Source of the DNA: Actinoallomurus bryophytorum
GTDB taxonomy: Bacteria; Actinomycetota; Actinomycetes; Streptosporangiales; Streptosporangiaceae
Direction of reading: 5' to 3'
Length of the DNA stretch: 64,000 bases
Assembly (NCBI RefSeq): GCF_006716425.1
Contig: NZ_VFOZ01000001.1
Span: 186,001 to 250,000 of the forward strand
Numbering within the stretch: position 1 is the first letter of the stretch; every line of letters begins with the position of its first letter. The notes under the pieces are model-generated. The model did not search any database. It was given only the letters and a program-made list of their open reading frames with translations, and had not been told where the DNA came from. Below, piece after piece: positions 55,605 through 62,610 of this stretch. The position numbers and the translations under genes were made by a program.

Positions 55605-56012
55605 TCAGCCCAGGAGCGCGTAGACCGTGGTCGCGTGGGCGGCGACTGCCCCGTTCGCGGTCATGGTGATCTCGGCGAAGGCCAGCGTACGGCCGAGCTT
55701 GGTCAGCCGCGCCGCGACGAGGACGTCGGTGTCCACGACCGGCCGCTGGAACGTGCTCGACTGCTGCACCGTCGTCATCGGCACGAACTCCCCGCGCGCC
55801 GCGGACACGGCGATCACGGTCGCGGTGTCGGCGGCGGCCATCAGCGCCTGTCCGGACAGCGCCCCGCCCTCGCGGGCGAGCCGCGCCGACCACGGCAGGC
55901 GGAGCACGGCGGACAGCTCGCCCGTCTCCTCCACGACCAGCCCCAGGTCCTGCACCCAGGGAGCGAAGTTCTCCTTCAGGATCGCGTTGCCGTCGGCGGC
56001 GCTCAGCGTCAT
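55605..56012 (-). CDS. PaaI-family hotdog thioesterase
   Basis: 135 residues of the 4HBT hotdog fold: REGGALSGQALMAAADTATVIAV carries the catalytic-helix pattern, and VVDTDVLVAARLTKLGRTLAFAEITM forms the central sheet. Members hydrolyse acyl-CoA thioesters. The ATG start at 56012 overlaps no neighbour; substrate unknown. Confidence 0.9.
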   Translation of the reverse strand: MTLSAADGNAILKENFAPWVQDLGLVVEETGELSAVLRLPWSARLAREGGALSGQALMAAADTATVIAVSAARGEFVPMTTVQQSSTFQRPVVDTDVLVAARLTKLGRTLAFAEITMTANGAVAAHATTVYALLG

Positions 56013-56064
56013 CCCGTCATCATCCCCGCGCGGGAGAGGCCGCGAAAGTGGCGCGGAGACATGG

Positions 56065-56107
56065 GAACGCCCCGGCGCGGGTAGCGCCGGGGCGCGCCGG
56101 GGCGTTC
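56065..56107 (-). terminator. Terminator after the C39-like peptidase gene
   Basis: Perfect 14-bp arms GAACGCCCCGGCGC (56065-56078) and GCGCCGGGGCGTTC (56094-56107), 15 nt beyond the stop at 56122. Confidence 0.75.
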
Positions 56108-56121
56108 GGGTCAGCCGGACC

Positions 56122-57429
56122 TCACCAGTTCTTCGTGGCCCCGGGGACGTTCTTGGGAAGCCGGTGGCCGGGCGGATACATGATGTAGGCGATGCCGCCG
56201 CTGGAAGAGCTGCGCAGCCAGACGTTCTCGAAGTTGGCGCGCGGGTAGACGTTGCGGACGACGGCGTCGGAGGAGGAGGCCGGGTCGTTGATGATCGGGT
56301 CGCCCTCCTTGGTGAAGCCGACGACCACGAACAGGTGCCCGTTGGTGCTGTAGTTCGATCCGGGCAGTTCGTCGGCCTTGAACGACTGTGAGGTCACCAC
56401 CGGGATGCCGGCCTTGATGAACTGCTCCAGTTCGTTCACCGACCGCAGCCGCGTGACGAAGCCGTTGAGGCCGTAGCGGCCGGCGTACGCGGGGTTGAAC
56501 GGCCAGTTTCCGGTGCCCTCGTAGTTGTAGTCATAGGTGTGCCGCGCGGCGAAGTCGACCTGCGGGTCGGCGTACGCGGGGTCGACCCAGGCCATGTCCT
56601 CCTTGGAGGGGCCGCGCTTCCAGTAGCCGACGACCATCGAGGTGGACGTGGGGCTGCACCACGCCTCGCCACCGCCGTCGTACTCGGGGTACTCGCCCTT
56701 GTGGATGTTCTGGGCGTACGTCGGGACCTTGAGTTCGATGCCCTCGGCACCGCCGAGCGGACTGACCGGCACGCTCGTGCGCTGCGCCACGAGCGAGGCC
56801 ATCGCGCCGACCGAGCGCAGCACCGGCCGCACGTGCCCGCCGGGCGCGCGGTAGAGCGTGACCCTGAGCTGGTAGGAGGTCAGCGAGTTCTTGGCGATGA
56901 AGGTGTCGATGTCGACGTTGCCGTTGTCGTCGGCCTGACCGGGCACGGTCGTGCGGTTGATGTCGCCGCCCTCACCGGGGTCGTCGGACGCCCAGCGGCC
57001 CATGACGTACCACTTCGTGTCGGCGCCCGCGCCGGTGTGGCCGCGCATCTCGACCTGCAGCCAGGAGCCGTGCGGCGTGCTGGCGGTCCAGGAGGCGACG
57101 AGCTGGCTCGCGCCGAAGCCGACGTTCACCTTCGGGGAGGTCCAGCGCGCGTAGTCCCAGGTCTTGGTGCCGGCGCCGTACGGATCGGTGTAGGCCGCCG
57201 TGCCGACGGTACGCGCGATGGTGAGCGCGCCGAGACCGTCGGGCCGTACGCCCTCGGACGAGCCGCGCGCGAAGTCGAGCACCGAGGTCCACTGGTGGTA
57301 CGCGACCTGCGACTGCGGGGCGGTCTCGGCTCCAGCGCCGGGCACCGCGGTCAGCCCGGTCGTCAAGAGACCGGCTGAGATGAGAAAGGAAATCCTCCGC
57401 ACCGAAGCACGGGCACCCGACCACACCAT
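56122..57429 (-). CDS. Secreted C39-like (peptidase_C39_2) papain-fold protein
   Basis: 435 residues. A signal peptide ends near PGAGA, a beta-rich domain of about 190 residues follows, and a C39-like domain carries GEAWCSPTSTSMVVGYW (catalytic Cys), TNGHLFVVVGF (His) and INDPA (Asp/Asn). Such proteins are extracellular cysteine peptidases or amidases of unknown target. ATG 57429 has GGGAG upstream. It is divergent from the DUF4191 gene. Confidence 0.9.
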   Translation of the reverse strand: MVWSGARASVRRISFLISAGLLTTGLTAVPGAGAETAPQSQVAYHQWTSVLDFARGSSEGVRPDGLGALTIARTVGTAAYTDPYGAGTKTWDYARWTSPKVNVGFGASQLVASWTASTPHGSWLQVEMRGHTGAGADTKWYVMGRWASDDPGEGGDINRTTVPGQADDNGNVDIDTFIAKNSLTSYQLRVTLYRAPGGHVRPVLRSVGAMASLVAQRTSVPVSPLGGAEGIELKVPTYAQNIHKGEYPEYDGGGEAWCSPTSTSMVVGYWKRGPSKEDMAWVDPAYADPQVDFAARHTYDYNYEGTGNWPFNPAYAGRYGLNGFVTRLRSVNELEQFIKAGIPVVTSQSFKADELPGSNYSTNGHLFVVVGFTKEGDPIINDPASSSDAVVRNVYPRANFENVWLRSSSSGGIAYIMYPPGHRLPKNVPGATKNW

Positions 57430-57583
57430 GGCAACTCCCAGGACGGCGACGATCTGCCCGGGACGCTAAGACGACCGAGCCGTCGTGTCAACGCTTTACG
57501 GGGCCGTGCCTCAGATCGAAATTTGTTTACTTGTCGTGCCTCCCTTTTCGACTGCGGGACCGAAGCCTCGTATCCTTCCCTCC

Positions 57584-58279
57584 ATGGCAAAGAAGTCCCA
57601 GGACGGACAGGACGAAAGCCCCGGCCGCCTCAAGCAGATCCGCATGGTCGCCTCGCTCGTCCACAAGGCCAATCCGAAGGCCCTGCCGATGGTCTTCGCC
57701 GCGGCGATCGGGACTCTCGTCGTGTTCGTGGTCCTCGGATTGCTGCTGGGCCAGGCACTCCTGCTGATCCCGCTCGGCGTGCTCGCCGCCGTGGCCGTGG
57801 GCATGATCGTGTTCGGCCAGCTCGCACAGCGGACGCAGTACTCCATGCTCGAGGGCAGGCCGGGAGCGGCCGCGTCGATCGTGGAGAACATGCGGGGCCG
57901 CTGGGTGGTCACGCCGGCCGTGCAGGCCAACCGCAACATGGACGTCGTGCACCGCGTGGTCGGCCATCCGGGCGTGATCCTGCTCGCCGAGGGGCCCGCG
58001 TCGCGTGTCGGCAAGCTCATCGGCGCCGAGAAGAAGCGGATCTCCCGCGCCGCCTCCGAGGTGCCGATCTATGACATCCAGGTCGGCAACGACGAGGGTC
58101 AGGTGCCGATCGGCAAGCTCCAGCGTCATCTCACCAAGCTGCCGCGCAACCTCAAGAAGGACAAGGTCAGCGAGGTGATCGACCGCCTCAACGCGCTGCC
58201 GCAGACGATGCAGATGCCGAAGGGCCCGATCCCCAAGGGCGCCCGCATGCCGAAGGGCCCCAAGCCGCGTACGCGCTAG
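57584..58279 (+). CDS. DUF4191 membrane protein
   Basis: 231 residues: a short basic head (MAKKSQDGQDESPGRLKQIRMVASLVHKANPKALP), two transmembrane helices (about residues 38-80), then a soluble domain with NMRGRWVVTPAVQANRNMDVVHRVVG and a basic tail with MPKGP repeats. Conserved next to glnA in actinobacteria (Rv2219 position); function unknown. ATG 57584 follows TATCCT by seven nt, a clear leaderless pattern. Confidence 0.92.
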   Translation: MAKKSQDGQDESPGRLKQIRMVASLVHKANPKALPMVFAAAIGTLVVFVVLGLLLGQALLLIPLGVLAAVAVGMIVFGQLAQRTQYSMLEGRPGAAASIVENMRGRWVVTPAVQANRNMDVVHRVVGHPGVILLAEGPASRVGKLIGAEKKRISRAASEVPIYDIQVGNDEGQVPIGKLQRHLTKLPRNLKKDKVSEVIDRLNALPQTMQMPKGPIPKGARMPKGPKPRTR

Positions 58280-58285
58280 CCAGCG

Positions 58286-58750
58286 CTATCGGACGACCAC
58301 GACCGTGTTCGCCGCACGGTCGTGGAGTCCGCGGTGGTCGCGGTCCCAGATCACGGCGGGCACCACGATCACCAGCAGCACGGTGCGCTCGAACGCCCAG
58401 AAGAGCCCGACCCGGCCGCCGTCCGGCCCGGCGACCCGCAGCCCGGCGATCCGTTTGCCGAGGGTCGTCCCGAAGATTCCCGTGGCCAGCCACGCGATGA
58501 CGCCGAAAACGGCCAGGGTGACGAAGCTGCGGACCATGGGGCTCCAGTGAAGCGCGGCCGACAGCGCCTGCGCGATGAGCAGGGCGACCAGCCAGTCGAC
58601 GACCAGGGCCGCGAGCCGGCGGCCGTATCCGGCGACCGCGCCCGGCCCCTGCTCGGGAAGGCCCATCCGCTCCCCCGGGTAACCCAGGTCGGCGCCTGCC
58701 GCGCGAGCGCCAGAAAGCCACGATCCGGTCGTCCGCCGAGGTCCGCTCAT
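58286..58750 (-). CDS. RDD-family membrane protein
   Basis: 154 residues. RRLAALVVDWLVALLIAQALS carries the Arg-x-x-Asp RDD pattern, with three to four transmembrane helices and GIFGTTLGKRIAGLRV then WDRDHRGLHDRAANTVVV, both typical of the family. It is convergent with DUF4191, 6 nt apart, and divergent from glnA, as in mycobacteria. Function unknown, possibly transport-related. Confidence 0.92.
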   Translation of the reverse strand: MSGPRRTTGSWLSGARAAGADLGYPGERMGLPEQGPGAVAGYGRRLAALVVDWLVALLIAQALSAALHWSPMVRSFVTLAVFGVIAWLATGIFGTTLGKRIAGLRVAGPDGGRVGLFWAFERTVLLVIVVPAVIWDRDHRGLHDRAANTVVVVR

Positions 58751-58840
58751 GGCCTCAAAACTATCCGCCGGCCGTGATCATCCGTGCCGGGGGGCCGACA
58801 ACCGTTACCGTTCGGCACGGCGAGCCCTGGTGGACGCCAT

Positions 58841-58878
58841 GTAACACGTGTGAAACACATGGGACACGGCCTGGAAAC
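58841..58878 (+). promoter_or_regulatory. GlnR-binding boxes (two a/b site pairs)
   Basis: GTAAC (58841), GAAAC (58852), GACAC (58863) and GAAAC (58874) are each separated by exactly 6 nt, the GTnAC-N6-GAAAC arrangement bound by the nitrogen regulator GlnR in actinomycetes. They end 51 nt before the glnA start; a TAGCGT -10-like element follows at about 58889. Confidence 0.88.
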
Positions 58879-58928
58879 GGCTGGCTCGTAGCGTGCTAGA
58901 CGCCCTGAAAGCACCCCAAGGAGGTTGG

Positions 58929-60353
58929 ATGTTCAGCAGCGCCGGCGAGGTCCTGAATTACATCAAGGACGAAGGGGTGCAGTTCGTCGATGTCAGGTTC
59001 ACCGACCTGCCGGGCACGACGCAGCACTTCACGTTCCCTGTGGAGAACTTCGGTGAGAACGTGTTCACCGATGGCCTGATGTTCGACGGGTCCTCCATCC
59101 GTGGTTTTCAGGAAATCCACGAATCGGACATGCTGTTGCTGCCGGACCCGACGACGGCTGTGATCGATCCGTTCCGCCAGCACAAGACCTTGAACCTCAC
59201 GTTCTTCGTGCACGACCCGCTGACCGGCGAGGCGTACACCCGTGACCCGCGCAACGTCTCCCGCAAGGCGGAGGACTACCTGCGTGGCACCGGCATCGCG
59301 GACACGGCGTTCTTCGGTCCCGAGGCGGAGTTCTACATCTTCGACGACGTGCGCTTCGAGACGAGCCAGCACGAGTCGTACTTCCATATCGACTCCGTCG
59401 AGGGCGCCTGGAACACCGGCCGCGCCGAGGACGGCGGCAACCTCGGATACAAGCAGCGCTACAAGGGCGGCTACTTCCCGGTGCCGCCGATGGACCACTT
59501 CACCGACCTGCGCTCGGAGATGGTCCGGCAGCTCATCGCGTCGGGCGTCGAGACCGAGATGCAGCACCACGAGGTGGGCACCGCCGGGCAGGCCGAGATC
59601 GACATCAAGTTCGACTCGATGTTGAAGATGGCCGACAAGCTGATGCTCTACAAGTACATCGTGAAGAGCGTCGCGCGGCAGGCGGGCAAGACGGTCACGT
59701 TCATGCCGAAGCCCATCTTCGGTGACAACGGCTCCGGCATGCACTGCCACCAGTCGCTGTGGAAGGACGGCTCGCCGCTCTTCTACGACGAGGTCGGCTA
59801 CGCCGGTCTGTCGGACATGGCCCGCTACTACATCGGCGGCCTGCTCAAGCACGCGTCCTCGCTGCTGGCCTTCACGAACCCGACGGTGAACTCCTACCAC
59901 CGCCTGGTCCCGGGCTATGAGGCACCGGTCAACCTGGTCTACTCCCAGCGCAACCGCTCGGCCTGCGTCCGCATCCCGATCACCGGCTCGAACCCCAAGG
60001 CCAAGCGCCTGGAGTTCCGCGTGCCGGACCCGTCGGCCAACCCGTACCTCGCCTTCCCTGCGATGCTGATGGCCGGCCTGGACGGCATCAAGAACAAGAT
60101 CGAGCCGGCGGAGCCGGTGGACAAGGACCTGTACGAGCTGCCGCCGGAGGAGGCCCGCAGCGTCCCGCAGGTGCCGGGTTCGCTGGACGCGGTGCTCAAC
60201 TCTCTCGAGGCCGACCACGACTACCTCCTCGAGGGCGGCGTGTTCACGCCGGACCTCATCGAGACGTGGATCGCCTACAAGCGCGAGAACGAGCTGGACC
60301 CGATCCGCCTCCGCCCGCACCCGCACGAGTTCGAGATGTACTACGACTGCTGA
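58929..60353 (+). CDS. glnA: Glutamine synthetase type I
   Basis: 474 residues. ATP and glutamate-site blocks are visible: [51 protein letters not shown] and the NRSACVRIP loop. The adenylylation tyrosine is Tyr402 in [11 protein letters not shown], so activity is likely controlled by GlnE. It makes glutamine from glutamate and ammonia. ATG 58929 has an ideal AAGGAGG ribosome site. Transcription is probably activated by GlnR through the four boxes upstream and ends at the hairpin at 60359. Confidence 0.98.
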   Translation: MFSSAGEVLNYIKDEGVQFVDVRFTDLPGTTQHFTFPVENFGENVFTDGLMFDGSSIRGFQEIHESDMLLLPDPTTAVIDPFRQHKTLNLTFFVHDPLTGEAYTRDPRNVSRKAEDYLRGTGIADTAFFGPEAEFYIFDDVRFETSQHESYFHIDSVEGAWNTGRAEDGGNLGYKQRYKGGYFPVPPMDHFTDLRSEMVRQLIASGVETEMQHHEVGTAGQAEIDIKFDSMLKMADKLMLYKYIVKSVARQAGKTVTFMPKPIFGDNGSGMHCHQSLWKDGSPLFYDEVGYAGLSDMARYYIGGLLKHASSLLAFTNPTVNSYHRLVPGYEAPVNLVYSQRNRSACVRIPITGSNPKAKRLEFRVPDPSANPYLAFPAMLMAGLDGIKNKIEPAEPVDKDLYELPPEEARSVPQVPGSLDAVLNSLEADHDYLLEGGVFTPDLIETWIAYKRENELDPIRLRPHPHEFEMYYDC

Positions 60354-60358
60354 CCCGG

Positions 60359-60396
60359 AAAGGCGCGCTGACCTCGCAAGATGTCAGCGCGCCTTT
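60359..60396 (+). terminator. glnA terminator, overlapped by the integrase gene end
   Basis: Perfect 14-bp arms AAAGGCGCGCTGAC (60359-60372) and GTCAGCGCGCCTTT (60383-60396) with a 10-nt loop, ending in TTT, five nt after the glnA stop. The integrase stop codon (60384-60386) lies inside its right arm. Confidence 0.88.
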
Positions 60397-61559
60397 CGCG
60401 TGTTCCGGCCCTGTTCCGTCCGGGCACTGAGGACCGCATCGACGGCCTCGCGCGTGGACTCGTCCTTGTCGGGCCACAGGTGCCCGTACGTGTCGAGCGT
60501 GGTCTTCGCCGAGGCGTGCCGCAGACGGGCCTGGACCACCTTCACGTCGGCGCCCGAGGCGATCAGCAGCGACGCGAAGTAGTGCCGCAAGTCCTGGAAG
60601 CGGAAGCCGGCCGGGAGCCCGTCGACCTTCCCGCGCGCCGTACGGAACGCGCGCTCCAGCCTCCACGGCTCCAGCTGGCCGCCGCCCGGTTCGGCGGTGA
60701 GCACCGTCGCCGCCGGCCACTCCGCGACGTGCGGCGCGAGATAGTCCGTCGCGAGCGACCTCGAGATCGGCACCGACGCCCGTGACATCTCCGTCTTCAG
60801 CGGCTCGGCCGGGAACTGCACGGCCGGATGGACGATCCCACGCATGAAGTCGACGTCCTCGACGTGCAGGCCGCACGCCTCGGCGATCCTCAGGCCCACG
60901 AACGCGCCGAGGAGGATCGACGCCTGGTAACGCTCGGGCATGGCCTCGTACAGAGTCCAGATCTGCTCTGTGGTCGCGACGTACGCACGCTGCTTGCCGG
61001 CCCCGGGCGACGTGTACCGCGAGCAGGGACTTCGGGGAATGATCCCGTCCCGCACGGCGTCGGACATGATCTGCGAGAGCCGGGAGTGGAGCGCGTAGAC
61101 GTAGGAGTCTGCGAGCGGCTGCTTCTCCCCCGACCTCAGCGTCCTCCCCTCGGCGCGTAGCCGGGCCGTCCATGAGCGGATCTGCGACGGCCGGACGGCC
61201 GACAGCGGGAGCGGGCCGAACTCGGCCTTGATCTGTGCGACGTGCGTACGGGCCTGCCGCACGGTCGACTTCCGCCGCGTCGCGTAGCCCGTGAGCCATG
61301 TGTCGCACCACTGCTCGACGGTCGTTCGGGCGACCTTCGGGTCGACGTATACGCCGCGGAGCGTGTCCGCTTCCATCGCCGTGCCGTGCTTCTCGGCGTC
61401 GGACTTCTTCTCGAAGGCTCGGCTCGCTTCCTTGCCGTCCGGGCCGATCCAGATCGCAAGCCACCGCTTCGCGTCCTTACTGCCGCCGTTGTCCGGGTGT
61501 CGGGAGGTCTTCCGCCGAGGCCTCGAGGTGGTCCACCACAGATCCTTTACGCGCGCCAC
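60384..61559 (-). CDS. Tyrosine recombinase (phage-type integrase)
   Basis: 391 residues. An AP2-like arm-binding N-terminus (WLAIWIGPDGKEASRAFEKKSDAEKH) precedes a SAM-like core-binding domain (TTVEQWCDTWL) and the catalytic domain with Arg in GLRIAEACGL, DLRHYFASLL (His-x-x-like box), LRHASAKTTLDTYGHL (His and nucleophile Tyr). GTG 61559 has GAGGAG seven nt upstream and lies four nt after the regulator's stop, so the two genes form an operon. The stop codon sits in the glnA terminator, which suggests the attachment site is there. Confidence 0.94.
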   Translation of the reverse strand: MARVKDLWWTTSRPRRKTSRHPDNGGSKDAKRWLAIWIGPDGKEASRAFEKKSDAEKHGTAMEADTLRGVYVDPKVARTTVEQWCDTWLTGYATRRKSTVRQARTHVAQIKAEFGPLPLSAVRPSQIRSWTARLRAEGRTLRSGEKQPLADSYVYALHSRLSQIMSDAVRDGIIPRSPCSRYTSPGAGKQRAYVATTEQIWTLYEAMPERYQASILLGAFVGLRIAEACGLHVEDVDFMRGIVHPAVQFPAEPLKTEMSRASVPISRSLATDYLAPHVAEWPAATVLTAEPGGGQLEPWRLERAFRTARGKVDGLPAGFRFQDLRHYFASLLIASGADVKVVQARLRHASAKTTLDTYGHLWPDKDESTREAVDAVLSARTEQGRNTRKAR

Positions 61560-61563
61560 GGCC

Positions 61564-62070
61564 TTACTCCTCGGCCTGTAGGTCGCCGAGTCCGCGGCGC
61601 TCCAGCTCGGCCAGCCGCGCCTGGCGCTCCGGAGCGCTGTCGACCGGGATCGGCCGGTTGGTGGGCGGCGTCCACTCGAACTCGGGGACCTCGCTGAAGT
61701 AGTCGCGTTCGCTCGGCGCCTCGGCCGTGCCGGACAGCGGGTGGTAGCCGCGGATCCATTCGCGCGTCCGGCCGGCTCGGACGTTGGTCGCGGGATACCC
61801 GGTGTTGTCATCATCGATCGGCACCAGCAGATGGACCGGAGCGACGTTCAGGGCCAGGGCCAGGACGACCAGCTCGTCAACGGTGACGTCTCGCGTCCGC
61901 TGACCGTCCTTCGGGCGTCCCGTCTCGATGTTCGACAGCGTCGCCGCACTGAGGTGCGGCATCCCAAGTTCTGCGCACCGCGTCGCCAGGTCGCGCGCCT
62001 TCATGCCCCGCTTGTTGCGGACTTCCTTGACGCGTACCGCCACGATCTCGCTCACCTCGTGATTCAACAT
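61564..62070 (-). CDS. XRE-type helix-turn-helix regulator of the element
   Basis: About 168 residues. The N-terminal Cro/C1-type helix-turn-helix (KEVRNKRGMKARDLATRCAE, then HLSAATLSNIETGR) is followed by VTVDELVVLALALNVAPVHLLVP and a C-terminal region of unknown role. Start is uncertain: ATG 62070 lies inside a palindrome, GTG 62043 has GAGGTGAG upstream, and GTG 62091 has nothing. It probably represses the divergent excisionase-replication genes and its own operon with the integrase. Confidence 0.87.
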   Translation of the reverse strand: MLNHEVSEIVAVRVKEVRNKRGMKARDLATRCAELGMPHLSAATLSNIETGRPKDGQRTRDVTVDELVVLALALNVAPVHLLVPIDDDNTGYPATNVRAGRTREWIRGYHPLSGTAEAPSERDYFSEVPEFEWTPPTNRPIPVDSAPERQARLAELERRGLGDLQAEE

Positions 62071-62165
62071 ATCGTTGAATCTACCAGCCACATTGACAAC
62101 GGTCTAGCACTACTGGGAACCTACGGGTAGTCAACGTTTCGACGTCTCGACACAACGAATCGTTG
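62062..62165. promoter_or_regulatory. Paired operator palindromes in the element's control region
   Basis: ATTCAAC-N5-GTTGAAT (62062-62080) and CAAC-N5-GTTG (62153-62165) share the core CAAC-N5-GTTG and the half-site ATCGTTGA. A weaker CAAC-N5-GACG lies at 62132-62144. They flank the divergent starts of the XRE regulator and the excisionase gene, as expected for a repressor switch. Confidence 0.65.
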
Positions 62166-62185
62166 AGTAGTGAACGGGAGCCCAG

Positions 62186-62374
62186 ATGGACGAAAAGCAC
62201 CTGACCCCCGAGGACCTCGCCGAGCGTGTCGGCGTCCCGGTGAAGACGATCTATGGATGGAACTCGCGCGGCGATGGCCCGCGGTACATGAAGATCGGCC
62301 GTCACGTGCGCTACAGGCTGGCCGACGTCGTGACGTGGGAGAACTCCCGGTACGCGGGAGCCGCGGCCCGGTGA
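62186..62374 (+). CDS. Excisionase-like MerR/AlpA helix-turn-helix protein
   Basis: 62 residues: HLTPEDLAERVGVPVKTIYGWNSRGDGPRYMKIGRHVRYRLADVVTWE is a complete winged helix of the Xis/AlpA type. It likely directs the integrase toward excision and may activate transcription. ATG has GGGAG six nt upstream. Its TGA overlaps the next gene's GTG. Confidence 0.9.
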   Translation: MDEKHLTPEDLAERVGVPVKTIYGWNSRGDGPRYMKIGRHVRYRLADVVTWENSRYAGAAAR

Positions 62375-62610
62375 CCACAGACACGAAGGCCCGGTCCCCA
62401 CGGCAGGGAACCGGGCCAGACGAAGACGATCAGCCGGGCGGGCATCACGCTGACCAGAGCGTACCTCGCCTCGATGACGTTCGCCCGCCAGTGCTGCGGG
62501 CCTGGGCCTCGGCCTGCTGGCACCTCGCCGACGTCGGCGTGCGCCCGCTACCACCGCGGTACGTCGAAGCGGCACTTCGACGTCGGGGGTGGTGGCCCCG
62601 TGACGAGTGA
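62371..62610 (+). CDS. Small hypothetical protein of the element
   Basis: 79 residues from a GTG overlapping the excisionase stop as GTGA. A charged disordered head (TTDTKARSPRQGTGPDEDDQ) precedes a short helical part (PPVLRAWASACWHLADVGVRPLPPRYVEAALRRRGWW). No family recognised. It overlaps the next gene by 11 nt, so the three genes are probably cotranscribed. Confidence 0.65.
   Translation: MTTDTKARSPRQGTGPDEDDQPGGHHADQSVPRLDDVRPPVLRAWASACWHLADVGVRPLPPRYVEAALRRRGWWPRDE

Noticed and set aside
58896-60326. 476-codon minus-strand frame opposite glnA
   Set aside because: It is the antisense shadow of glnA in high-GC DNA; no ribosome site or recognisable fold.
60300-60400. tRNA gene as integration target
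   Set aside because: Only the glnA 3' end and its terminator are present at this edge; no tRNA-like structure.
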